Source of the DNA: Pyrolobus sp964613695
Lineage (GTDB): Archaea; Thermoproteota; Thermoprotei_A; Sulfolobales; Pyrodictiaceae
Length of the DNA: 30,876 nt
Assembly (NCBI GenBank): GCA_964613695.1
Contig: CAZTIR010000013.1
Location: forward strand, 1 to 30,876
Direction: 5' to 3'
Made by a program: the position numbers and the translations under genes. Under the pieces are notes generated by a model. That model made no database searches. It was not told the DNA's origin and was given only the letters and a program-made list of their open reading frames with translations. How positions within the stretch are numbered: the stretch's first letter is position 1; each line of letters begins with the position of its first letter. Positions 7,717-14,871 of this stretch are shown here, one piece after another.

Positions 7717-8502
7717 CTATGATACGGTTTCCCGGATGGGCGTGTAGAGTAGGCCCCGTATAGCCTCGTGCATGGCCACCGCAACGAGGGTTATGAGCAA
7801 GAGCGCCACACTGGCCTGCAGCACGCCAGCTGGCGTCATTATGGCTCCGGGCGTGTTTAGCACGAGGTCCAGTACTCTGCCGAGGCTCGGAGTCGAGGGG
7901 TCTGTCAAGCCTAGCATTGAGAGGCCCGCCTCGGCGTAGATGCCCGCGGCTGCACCTATACTCGAGTAGGAGGCTAGCATGTCCAGCATGTTCGGCATGA
8001 TATGCCGGAGTAGTACCCTTGCCCTACCTGCGCCCGACGCTACCGCGGCCTCCACGAACGGCATCCTAGCGATGCTCTTGGCTCTCGCCGCCACGCTCCT
8101 AGCAGCCTGTAGCCCCGCCACCAGCCCGACTAGGAGGCCCGCCTGCCAAGGCTCGAGCGTGGCGATCATCGCGAGGAGGGCGAAGAGGGCTATACTGGGC
8201 AATCCTAGGGCGACGCCGGATACCATTGTGACTATGCGGTCGGATACTCTCGAGACTCCCGCCGACGCCGCCATGAGTATAACCGCTGCCGTCGAGAGGG
8301 CTGCCGCTGCGCCAGCCTCGAGGCTAGCCAATACACCCTTCGAGATCGTGCACAACGCGTCATAGCCCAGCGGGTCTGTCCCGAGAGGGTGTGACAGGCT
8401 AGGCGGCTGTAACGGAGCACCCACGCTGCACTCCATGCGCGCTGCTAGCATGGAGTATGCCGCGAGGACTGCGAGGAGTATGAGCGCCTTAGGGGGCCTC
8501 AA
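7717..8502 (-). CDS. Peptide ABC transporter permease, DppC/OppC type
   Basis: A 261-residue inner permease of a dipeptide/oligopeptide-type importer, with about five or six hydrophobic helices. The ATPase-contact EAA loop is clear: EAAVASGAGRARVL then RHIMPN. The first helix (ALILLAVLAAYSMLAA) is followed by SHPLGTDPLGYDALCTI, typical of DppC. The start is TTG, 14 nt inside the end of the preceding permease gene. No DppD/DppF ATPase gene lies downstream; a PIN/AbrB pair follows instead, so the ATPases must come from elsewhere in the genome. Confidence 0.9.
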   Translation of the reverse strand: MRPPKALILLAVLAAYSMLAARMECSVGAPLQPPSLSHPLGTDPLGYDALCTISKGVLASLEAGAAAALSTAAVILMAASAGVSRVSDRIVTMVSGVALGLPSIALFALLAMIATLEPWQAGLLVGLVAGLQAARSVAARAKSIARMPFVEAAVASGAGRARVLLRHIMPNMLDMLASYSSIGAAAGIYAEAGLSMLGLTDPSTPSLGRVLDLVLNTPGAIMTPAGVLQASVALLLITLVAVAMHEAIRGLLYTPIRETVS

Positions 8503-9433
8503 TGCTCCACAGCCTCGGGTCTAGGATGGGTTCGAGAGCCTCACCGAGGGCTATGAGGGTGTACGAGACGCTCCCGAGGAGCGTGAAGAGCGTCGCGGCG
8601 AGCACGGGGTCGCCTCGGGACACGGCGGTGTAGAGGAGGTAGCCCGCACCCGGGTACCCTAGTATAGGCTCTATGAAGACGCTGTGCTCGAGCAGGAGGG
8701 TGGTGGATGCTAGCAGGTAGGAGGCGAGGGGCGCGAGATAGATGCGCATGAGGGCGAGCCTGGAGCGCAGCCTAGGAGCCCCTATCGCGGCGTAGCGCTG
8801 CTCATAGAGCCTAGCCTCGCCCCCCTCAACAACCTCTAGCATCACGTGGGAGAGCCTGGGGGCTACGACGAGGCAGGCTACTAGCGAGTATACTACGAGC
8901 TTCTGGGGCTCTAGGCTAGGCAGCGTACTGTAGAACCCCGTGTACCACGCTACGAGGGAGGCGGCGACGGCGTAGATGAAACCCGGTATGAAGGCCGCGG
9001 GCCTGAGAATCCTTAACCCGGCTTCACCCGCCGCGAGGTATACTAGAGCGAAGAGGGCTAGGCCTCCCAGAGCCCCGGGGAGGAGAGCCAGGAGGGTGTA
9101 CGCCAGGCTCTCTGCGGCCAACGGGTAGGCTGGAGCCGCGTAGACCAGGCTATAGCCGGTGTCGAGTCTAAGCACGCCAGCGATGAAAGACGCTAGACCC
9201 ACGGGTAGGGGCTCGTCAAGCCCATATATCCTCCTCAGCTGCTCGGCGGCCGTTGCTGGTAGAGAGCCGGCGGCCCCGAGGCCCGCCAAGGGGTTGCCGA
9301 GAGCCGAGCGCGCCAGGAGATAGGACACGGTGGTCACGATTAGGGTGCCCGCCAACAGCCTGGCGACAGCCTTAGCCGCTATGCGCGCCGCCCGCACGCT
9401 CCAATACCCTCCGCGGCGAGTCCAAACCCTCAT
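8489..9433 (-). CDS. Peptide ABC transporter permease, DppB/OppB type
   Basis: A permease of up to 314 residues with about six hydrophobic segments. The N-terminal helix is followed by RSALGNPL and a long loop with LRRIYGLDEPLPVGLASFIAG, the DppB signature. The EAA loop is degenerate but in place (YEQRYAAIGAPRLRSRLALMR shortened here). The ATG at 9433 overlaps the trmO-like gene by 62 nt; GTG at 9397 gives a 302-residue protein that still has the first helix and reduces the overlap to 26 nt, so either start is possible. It works with the DppC-like permease and the binding protein of the same operon. Confidence 0.88.
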   Translation of the reverse strand: MRVWTRRGGYWSVRAARIAAKAVARLLAGTLIVTTVSYLLARSALGNPLAGLGAAGSLPATAAEQLRRIYGLDEPLPVGLASFIAGVLRLDTGYSLVYAAPAYPLAAESLAYTLLALLPGALGGLALFALVYLAAGEAGLRILRPAAFIPGFIYAVAASLVAWYTGFYSTLPSLEPQKLVVYSLVACLVVAPRLSHVMLEVVEGGEARLYEQRYAAIGAPRLRSRLALMRIYLAPLASYLLASTTLLLEHSVFIEPILGYPGAGYLLYTAVSRGDPVLAATLFTLLGSVSYTLIALGEALEPILDPRLWSIEAP

Positions 9434-9848
9434 AGTAGAGCTTGAGGTCTAGCACGGGCGTCCCGTTGAGAGCGTCGAGGCCTACTACCTCGAGGCTACA
9501 GTCGTGCACGTTAGCCACATAGACTAGGCTTAACCCGATGGGGCACGGCCTAGCCGGACTCCTGGTGGCAAAGACGCCGAGCAGGGGTAGCCTCTCGTCG
9601 CGGTAGGGGTGGACTAGGAGCGGCGCCCTCCTGCCGGATGGCGCCAGGTGGGCATACCAGAGTACCCATAGCAACGCACCCCTCCTGATACCCCGGATAC
9701 CCTCGCAGTACTCTCTCCTCAGGCGTATGACCGCAGGCTTCCTCATCAACTCCTCGTCTAGCGCGACTACCTCCTCGCGGCCCCTAGCCTCCGCGAGGCT
9801 CGCCTCTCCGCGCTCCACGTAGCCTATGGGCTCGCACACTATCCTCAA
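9372..9848 (-). CDS. TrmO/TsaA (UPF0066) family tRNA m6t6A methyltransferase-like protein
   Basis: A 158-residue protein of the UPF0066 family, whose E. coli member TrmO N-methylates t6A37 of tRNA using S-adenosylmethionine. It shows the family start (CEPIGYVER), the segment GVFATRSPARPCPIGLSLV and the ending GLDALNGTPVLDLKLYYE. Typical members read RPNPIG; here Cys replaces Asn. The start is TTG, whose TG is shared with the TGA stop of the binding-protein gene (TTGA). The gene lies inside a peptide transporter operon, an odd place for an RNA modification enzyme. Substrate tRNA cannot be deduced. Confidence 0.88.
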   Translation of the reverse strand: MRIVCEPIGYVERGEASLAEARGREEVVALDEELMRKPAVIRLRREYCEGIRGIRRGALLWVLWYAHLAPSGRRAPLLVHPYRDERLPLLGVFATRSPARPCPIGLSLVYVANVHDCSLEVVGLDALNGTPVLDLKLYYEGLDSPRRVLERAGGAHSG

Positions 9849-11548
9849 CCCGCGCCACCCCGGGCTATGAGCGCGAGCTTGTTGTAGGGTAGTGGTATGC
9901 CCCCGTCGATACCCCCGCTCGTGAAGAACCAGTGCACCCTGACATCCTTCCTAGTCACGACGTAGACGTAGGGGTAGTAGAGGGCTATTCGTGGAAGCTC
10001 CTCCGCTATCACCAGCTGCGCCTTCTTAGCGTATCTTATCGCTTCTTCGCGGCTCCTCGCGTAGAGTATATGCTCGACTATCTCCTCGTACGTCTTGTTC
10101 CTCCAGGGCGTGCCGAAGGAGGGTGTCGAGAAGTACCAGGAGAAGGCGGTGGGCACGTTGCCCACGGCACCATGGCCGTTAATCTCCATGTCATAGGCGC
10201 CCCTCTCGACTACCGAGTCGAGCTGCTTGAAGCTCTTGAAGAGCTTTATTCTCACACAGACCCCGACCCTCCTCAACATGTCTCTCACCACGAGAGCCTC
10301 TTGCATAAACCAGGCCGGTGCGACTAGGAGAGGCCTCCAGGGCTTGCCGCCCGGAAGCTCACGGCAGCCATCACCGTTAACGTCGCGCAAGCCGAGCTTA
10401 TCGAGCAACTCGGCCGCCTTAGCCGGGTTGTACTCGTAGCGGGGTATGTTGGGGTTGTAGAAGCTGCTGTAGGGGGGTATGTAGCCTGGAGAACCTGGCA
10501 AAGCCGCGCTAGTATCGCCGAAGACTCTCACTATGAGCTCTGTGAGGTTCAGGCTGTATGCTATCGCACGCCTGAACAAAGTCTCGTTGTAGGGCCACTT
10601 GTCGAGGTTGAAGCCTAGGTAGAGAACCAAGTACATGGGGCCGCGTAGGACTCTAACCTCTCCCCCCATGCTCTTCTCCAGCATCCTCACTATCCTGTAG
10701 GCTTTACCCATGAAGACGGCCGTGTCGATCCTACCCTCCTTTATAGCCTCGGCCTCAGCCTGGGGGTTTGAGAAGCCCGTGGCAACCACCTTGACGTACT
10801 TGTATATCGGCTTGCCGAGCCAATACCTCTCGTTAGCCTCGAAGAGGTAGTAGCGCCCCGGCTTATACTCTAGCAGCCGGTAGGGCCCGCTTCCTATGAA
10901 GGCTTTGGGCGAGCGGTAGGAGTATGGGTTGGTGACGTTCCTCCACACGTGCTCGGGTAGTATGAAGAGCGTGGAGGCTATATCCTCGAGGAAGAAGGGG
11001 TAGGGCCTCCTCAGCCTAACGACCACGGTATAATTGTCGGGCGCGTAGACGCCAGCGATTATACCGGTTATGTTCCTCCATGTCCACCCGTGCCTAGCCA
11101 CATACCTGAAAGTGAACACCACGTCGCGAGCCGTTAGCGGAACACCATCCTGCCAGTATACGCCCCTCCTAAGCTTGAAAACCCATGTGGTAGCATTGGG
11201 GTGCTGCCAGGAGGCTGCAAGCCACGGTATGATGCCATGAGCATCCTTCCAGACTAGCGTATCGAACACGAAGCTTGTTAGCACGTAGCCGGGGCCGCGC
11301 GGGTAGAAGAGGTATGGGCTCGGAGGCCCCCAGTCTCCGAGAGCTATCACCAACATCTCGGCTCTATTCGGGCTCCTCTCCACCGGCTTAGCGGGGCTCA
11401 TTCGAGTGGTGGTCGCGATGCTGGTCGACTGGGGTGCGCTAACGGTGGTTGCAGTGCTTTGAGCATTGTGGGGGAGGAGAGTATAGACCGCGACAGCAGC
11501 GACTATGAGCAGCGCGATAAGCGCGGCTAGGAGATGGCTTGTCTTCAA
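9845..11548 (-). CDS. Peptide ABC transporter substrate-binding protein (SBP family 5)
   Basis: A 567-residue extracellular solute-binding protein. The N-terminal hydrophobic helix (about residues 7-26) acts as a signal or membrane anchor and is followed by a Thr/Ser/Ala-rich linker to about residue 58, typical of archaeal surface binding proteins. The mature domain shows the family 5 motif WVFKLRRGVYWQDGVPLTAR, DVVFTFRYV and, later, NLDKWPYNETLFRRAIAYSL (Asn then paired helices). No lipobox Cys is seen. Start is TTG at 11548. It is the first gene of the operon with TrmO-like, DppB and DppC genes. A weak TATA-like CTTTAC lies about 35 nt upstream. Peptides are the usual ligand, but sugars are also known for archaeal family 5 proteins. 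Confidence 0.92.
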   Translation of the reverse strand: MKTSHLLAALIALLIVAAVAVYTLLPHNAQSTATTVSAPQSTSIATTTRMSPAKPVERSPNRAEMLVIALGDWGPPSPYLFYPRGPGYVLTSFVFDTLVWKDAHGIIPWLAASWQHPNATTWVFKLRRGVYWQDGVPLTARDVVFTFRYVARHGWTWRNITGIIAGVYAPDNYTVVVRLRRPYPFFLEDIASTLFILPEHVWRNVTNPYSYRSPKAFIGSGPYRLLEYKPGRYYLFEANERYWLGKPIYKYVKVVATGFSNPQAEAEAIKEGRIDTAVFMGKAYRIVRMLEKSMGGEVRVLRGPMYLVLYLGFNLDKWPYNETLFRRAIAYSLNLTELIVRVFGDTSAALPGSPGYIPPYSSFYNPNIPRYEYNPAKAAELLDKLGLRDVNGDGCRELPGGKPWRPLLVAPAWFMQEALVVRDMLRRVGVCVRIKLFKSFKQLDSVVERGAYDMEINGHGAVGNVPTAFSWYFSTPSFGTPWRNKTYEEIVEHILYARSREEAIRYAKKAQLVIAEELPRIALYYPYVYVVTRKDVRVHWFFTSGGIDGGIPLPYNKLALIARGGAG

Positions 11549-11620
11549 AACCCTGCCACCGAAGTCTTGCGGCGAAATGGTAAAGGGCTAATCAAGGGGT
11601 TCGCCGCGACCAACGTTTAT

Positions 11621-12460
11621 TCACAAACGTGGAGCATCACTGTTCCGAGACTCGGCGGCGTAGAGGGGGAGCTTCACGCCCGTCAACCTCTCGATATGCT
11701 CTGGCGTTATCGAGCTCGTCCCGGCCCCCTCCTCGGCGGGCGTCTTGAGCCTAGAGGCTATGAGGTAGAGGCCATGGCGCTCCAGTATCTCGCGTATGAC
11801 GCCCTTGCCCTCTAGGAGCCAGCCGCGTATACACTCCACGGGGGCCTCTAGCACAGCCTCCAGCACCTCGTCGTTGAGGAGGGGTGCTTCCACACGAACG
11901 CCTATGCAGTCGCCCAGCTCGAGCGCAGGATACCTACCACGGGCACCAAGCCGGAGTATTGCCTCTACAAGCTCACGGGAGTCGAGGACGCGGAGGAAGG
12001 TGTAGCCTGCGAACAGCTCGTCGCCGCCGTCACCCGTGTAGATGCACTTGCAGTTATTCTCGGCGCTCCACTCGAGAGCCGCTAGGAAGACGACATCATT
12101 CCTAGCCTCTATGACCTCCCTCCTACCCGTGCAGCCGAGCACCAGGCCGAGGCGAGAGGAGATGTACCCATCGTCGACGAGTAGGAGGTGGTGCTCGAAG
12201 CCCAAAACCCTTGCAGCGTATAGGGCGTAGGCGAGGTCCCTGGGAAGACCCCCAGCGTAGTATACCGTCACAGCCCTCAGCCTCAAACCCGCTAGCCTAG
12301 CAGCTAGGCCCACGAGGGTGGTGTCGAGGCCCCCGCTCAACGCTATACAATCACAACCCGTGCCGCGCGCATACCTCACGAGAGCATCTAGAATGAGGTC
12401 TGCAACGGCGCTACACTCGAGGAAGACACGCCACCCTGCGCGAGAGACCCCGAGAGCCAC
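11621..12460 (-). CDS. Stand-alone asparagine synthase-like ATP-pyrophosphatase domain
   Basis: A 279-residue protein equal to the C-terminal synthetase domain of AsnB-type enzymes, without the N-terminal glutaminase domain. The PP-loop is SGGLDTT at 42-48 (usual SGGLDSS). GDGGDELFAGY at 143-153 is the hallmark of asparagine synthases, and LNDEVLEAVL and GKGVIREIL match later family blocks. The family activates a carboxylate with ATP and transfers ammonia. Without the glutaminase half it would need free ammonia or a partner protein, or it may act on another substrate. Nine cysteines, including CDC and CKC, are unusual. The start is GTG. It is separated from the peptide-binding protein gene by 72 nt. 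Confidence 0.82.
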   Translation of the reverse strand: MALGVSRAGWRVFLECSAVADLILDALVRYARGTGCDCIALSGGLDTTLVGLAARLAGLRLRAVTVYYAGGLPRDLAYALYAARVLGFEHHLLLVDDGYISSRLGLVLGCTGRREVIEARNDVVFLAALEWSAENNCKCIYTGDGGDELFAGYTFLRVLDSRELVEAILRLGARGRYPALELGDCIGVRVEAPLLNDEVLEAVLEAPVECIRGWLLEGKGVIREILERHGLYLIASRLKTPAEEGAGTSSITPEHIERLTGVKLPLYAAESRNSDAPRL

Positions 12461-12863
12461 GGGTAATAGAGTATCAGGGTGGAGGGAAGCCGGGTAAGAA
12501 AAGCGTTAGGCTAGGAGGATTGACGACCATTCTATCTTCTCGAGGTCGCTTAGAGCCTCGGGGACGCTGTTAACGATTATCTTTGCGACTAGGGCTAGGT
12601 TGATATCTACTACTCCGACCCGCTCTATCTCACTCCGCCCGATAAGCTAGAGATGGTGAGCTCCACGATGCATAGCAACTGGAGCGAGGAATGTGGTACA
12701 GGTTATAGCGTCTAACTCTGCGCTCGCAGCCGGAGTAGCCCTCATAGCGTACATTGTTGCAGACCAGGTTGTGTCGAGGAGGAGGGGTTGAGGAGCAGCA
12801 ACCTCATCTCTCAAGGCTTATAACCAGTCTCCTCTTAGACGCGCTTTCTGCGGGGGTTTGAAG
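12461..12863. other. 403-nt divergent intergenic region with short protein-like readings
   Basis: No normal gene is seen. On the minus strand one frame reads 57 codons from a TTG near 12814 to a TAG near 12650, beginning with a PLLLDTTW stretch that recalls a PIN-domain start. The same frame goes on after the TAG to a 39-codon end (IERVGVVDINLALVAKIIVN and EALSDLEKIEWSSILLA) with a TAA near 12508. This could be a decayed gene. On the plus strand a GTG near 12690 opens a 32-codon frame with one hydrophobic segment, ending in SRRRG near 12790. None has convincing signals. The right end holds the promoter of the plus-strand gene and the left end should hold that of the asparagine-synthase-like gene. 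Confidence 0.4.
12818..12823 (+). promoter_or_regulatory. TATA box TTATAA of the 12864 gene
   Basis: TTATAA is centred 43 nt before the ATG at 12864. With the usual 25-27 nt spacing, transcription would begin near 12846, leaving a leader of about 17 nt that includes a GGGGG stretch 7 nt before the ATG. The element is palindromic, but no minus-strand gene starts at a matching distance. Confidence 0.55.
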
Positions 12864-13235
12864 ATGAGCCTTGCGCGCATAGTCTTTATGCAGAAGAAGC
12901 TCCGTGAGAGGTTCGGCGTTGAGGGTTACGTTGCCGGCCTCTATCTCGAAGCCGGTTATAATGTTAACGTTGGCTTTGAGACGGGGGAGGGTAGGGTCTC
13001 GGTGAGGGCCGTTAAGGGTGGCGAGGTTCTCGCGATAGACGTTCTTGGCGAGAAGCGCGTCTATGGCCCGGATGTCGTGGAGGCTATCGCGAGGAAGGCT
13101 AAGAGTATCGGGGCTAAGCCTGTGCTAGTCCTCTATGGCTCTGGGCCGAGTCTCTCCAAGGAGGCTTTGGAGAAGGCTAGGGAGCTTGGGGTTAGGGTTA
13201 GGAGGGTTAGGCCCCCGAGGGGTGTTAGGCCCTAG
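12864..13235 (+). CDS. Small uncharacterised protein, possible restriction-endonuclease-like fold
   Basis: A 123-residue protein not assigned to a family with certainty. The order helix, strand pair, helix, strand (EAGYNVNVGFETGEGRVS, GEVLAIDVLG, VVEAIARKAKSIGAKPVLVLYG, ALEKARELGVRVRRVRP) resembles a small PD-(D/E)XK-like nuclease domain, with Glu and Asp in likely core positions, but a full catalytic motif is not clear. The C-terminus is basic. ATG at 12864 is preferred over TTG at 12858 because of the preceding G5 run and TATA spacing. Its TAG stop lies in CTAG, which also holds the stop of the convergent endonuclease IV gene. The neighbour hints at DNA repair, but only by proximity. Confidence 0.7.
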   Translation: MSLARIVFMQKKLRERFGVEGYVAGLYLEAGYNVNVGFETGEGRVSVRAVKGGEVLAIDVLGEKRVYGPDVVEAIARKAKSIGAKPVLVLYGSGPSLSKEALEKARELGVRVRRVRPPRGVRP

Positions 13236-14092
13236 CAGTAGCCGTACTCCTCGCAACAAATCCTCTTCATCTTGAGCGCGTCCTGGTCTAGTATCGGGCT
13301 CTCGGATATGATGACCGCCCTTATCCCCGTTTGCTTGTAGGCCTCGCATACTATCCTAAACTCGGGGCCGTACTGCGTCTCGTCTAGAGTGTGGTGTTCC
13401 CGCTCCCCGCCTTCACCATACTCTATGCGGGAGAAGTGGGTGTGGAGCGGGTTAACCGCACGGCTTCCAAGCTCCTTCTCTATCTTCTCTATCACCTGGA
13501 TGACATGATCAACGCTTGTTATGAACTGGCCCTTATACCTCGCGTGCAGGTGCGCCCAGTCGACCGCGGGCCTGCAGCGGGGCACCTCCCTGCAAATCGC
13601 TATAACCTCATCAACGTCGCCCACCTGTGTCCTCTTCCCCGTGGTCTCCGGGGCTATCTCGGGCGTCTTGATGCCGAGTTGCTCCGCCTCCTCGACCACG
13701 CTCCTCACAGCCTCTATGGTCCTCTTCAGTGCGTGCTCTTTGCTAGGGTTGCCCTTGTAGTAGCCGGGGTGGAAGACGACCGCGTACGCCCCCATCCACT
13801 CCGCTGCTCTAAGAGCGTCGAGGAGCCTCTTCTTGCTCTTCTCCACCGTCTCCTTCTCGGGGGAGGCGAAGTTGATGAAGTAGGGGGCGTGCATCGAGAG
13901 CTTGACATTATACTGCATTGCGGCCTGCCGTATCGCTATCGCCTTCTTCTCGCTGACCCGGACCCCACGCACCGCCTCGTACTCGAGCGCGTCCAGGCCC
14001 TCCTTCGCGACGTACTCTATAGCCTTCACGTAGTCGCCGCTCTTGAGGCCGACTGGTTTCCCGGCTGGACCGAATCTAATCCTCTCGGGCAT
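13232..14092 (-). CDS. nfo: Endonuclease IV, AP endonuclease family 2
   Basis: A TIM-barrel nuclease of about 286 residues that cuts DNA at abasic sites in base excision repair. Metal-binding segments of the family are visible in order: SMHAPYF (His), VVFHPGYY (His), IAPETTG (Glu), AVDWAHLHAR (Asp and His), PLHTHFS (His) and IISESP (Glu). The start after RIRFGPAG is typical of archaeal members. ATG at 14092 is preferred; GTG at 14134, one base after the stop of the PIN gene, would add 14 residues with no family match. The stop overlaps the convergent 12864 gene by 4 nt. It is cotranscribed with the PIN/DUF104 pair or read from a promoter in that gene. Confidence 0.92.
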   Translation of the reverse strand: MPERIRFGPAGKPVGLKSGDYVKAIEYVAKEGLDALEYEAVRGVRVSEKKAIAIRQAAMQYNVKLSMHAPYFINFASPEKETVEKSKKRLLDALRAAEWMGAYAVVFHPGYYKGNPSKEHALKRTIEAVRSVVEEAEQLGIKTPEIAPETTGKRTQVGDVDEVIAICREVPRCRPAVDWAHLHARYKGQFITSVDHVIQVIEKIEKELGSRAVNPLHTHFSRIEYGEGGEREHHTLDETQYGPEFRIVCEAYKQTGIRAVIISESPILDQDALKMKRICCEEYGYC

Positions 14093-14134
14093 GCGAGTGG
14101 AACCCGATACACCGTATCCAGTGCCCACACCCAC

Positions 14135-14593
14135 TTAACCCTCGGGGCGCGTCGCTACCCCCTCAACCCTCGCGAGGATGCGTTCAAACTCGTCTAGGAG
14201 GTAGTACGCCTCTACACCCGCATGCCTAGCGCTAGAGACTTGCCTCCTGTCGCTGGAGACTAGTATCGAGCCGGTCACCCTAGCGGCTGCTATGAAGAAC
14301 GCGTCTGCAGCCCTACACCCGGTGCTCAACGCAACCCTCCGGGCCTCCTCGTGGAGCACGCTATAGTCGAGGAGGTTGACGAAACCCGCTATCCTAGAGA
14401 CGTGCTCCTCCACCACACTCGCGGGCTTATAGCGAGCCAGCACCCCCGAGAGCTCGACCACGAGGAGGAGCGGCGCCACTATGGGCACGTTGCGAGAGGA
14501 TAGCGTGTCGAAGAGCTTTAGGCTGAGCTCGTGCCTCTCCCGCCTAAAGGGTATGATAGCATCCACGAACACGGACGTGTCTACGACTATCAC
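14135..14593 (-). CDS. vapC: PIN-domain ribonuclease, VapC toxin
   Basis: A 152-residue PIN-domain protein. Acidic site residues are Asp5 in VVDTSVFVD, Glu in LLLVVELSGVL, Asp in CRAADAFFIAAA and Asp in ILVSSDRRQ. The length is typical of VapC, which cuts specific RNAs when free of antitoxin. The GTG start and the TGA stop of the upstream DUF104 gene overlap by 4 nt (GTGA), a common toxin-antitoxin arrangement. It ends just before the endonuclease IV gene. Confidence 0.9.
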   Translation of the reverse strand: MIVVDTSVFVDAIIPFRRERHELSLKLFDTLSSRNVPIVAPLLLVVELSGVLARYKPASVVEEHVSRIAGFVNLLDYSVLHEEARRVALSTGCRAADAFFIAAARVTGSILVSSDRRQVSSARHAGVEAYYLLDEFERILARVEGVATRPEG

Positions 14594-14793
14594 CTTCTAG
14601 CCCCCAAGAGCGTCTCGAGCGGGTCCTCGCCAACACCCTCGTACTCGCGCGAGAGCCTCCTAAGCGTCTCGGATAAGCCTCTCGAGCCTCGAACCACGAG
14701 TATCTTCACCCTCTCGCCCTCCCGGAGCCCCAGCCTGCCCAACGGCTTCAACACGCCCTTCTCGTAGACAGCCTCGACCAGGATACTTGTCAA
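14590..14793 (-). CDS. DUF104-family antitoxin, VapB-like
   Basis: A 67-residue protein of the DUF104 (AF2212/PG0164-like) family, usually the antitoxin partner of VapC. The core VEAVYEKGVLKPLGRLGLRE followed by GERVKILVV is diagnostic. The C-terminal part (LRRLSREYEGVGEDPLETLLG) would wrap the toxin. The frame is open to a GTG at 14829, but the TATA box at 14832-14837 predicts a transcript starting near 14808, so the TTG at 14793 is the start that fits: it gives a leader of about 15 nt and begins directly at the conserved core. Confidence 0.88.
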   Translation of the reverse strand: MTSILVEAVYEKGVLKPLGRLGLREGERVKILVVRGSRGLSETLRRLSREYEGVGEDPLETLLGARR

Positions 14794-14831
14794 GGCTCCG
14801 TAACCCCGTCTATCATAGTGCCGCGCCACTC

Positions 14832-14837
14832 TTATAA
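14832..14837 (-). promoter_or_regulatory. TATA box TTATAA of the DUF104/PIN pair
   Basis: TTATAA within CTTATAAG lies 39-44 nt upstream of the TTG at 14793. The expected transcription start is near 14808. An A-rich stretch upstream on the minus strand (GATAAAAATAG, about 14845-14855) could include the BRE element. The position rules out the GTG at 14829 as start unless another promoter is used. Confidence 0.55.
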
Positions 14838-14871
14838 GACGATACTATTTTTATCGCGCTTCTCTAGCAGC

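Noticed and set aside
12690..12793. Short plus-strand frame with one hydrophobic segment
   Set aside because: Only 32 codons, no ribosome site, and competing readings on the other strand; kept as part of the gap description only.
13391..14197. Long plus-strand open frame (about 268 codons) opposite endonuclease IV
   Set aside because: It is antisense to a well-supported enzyme gene, has no family motif and reflects the strong codon bias of the minus strand.
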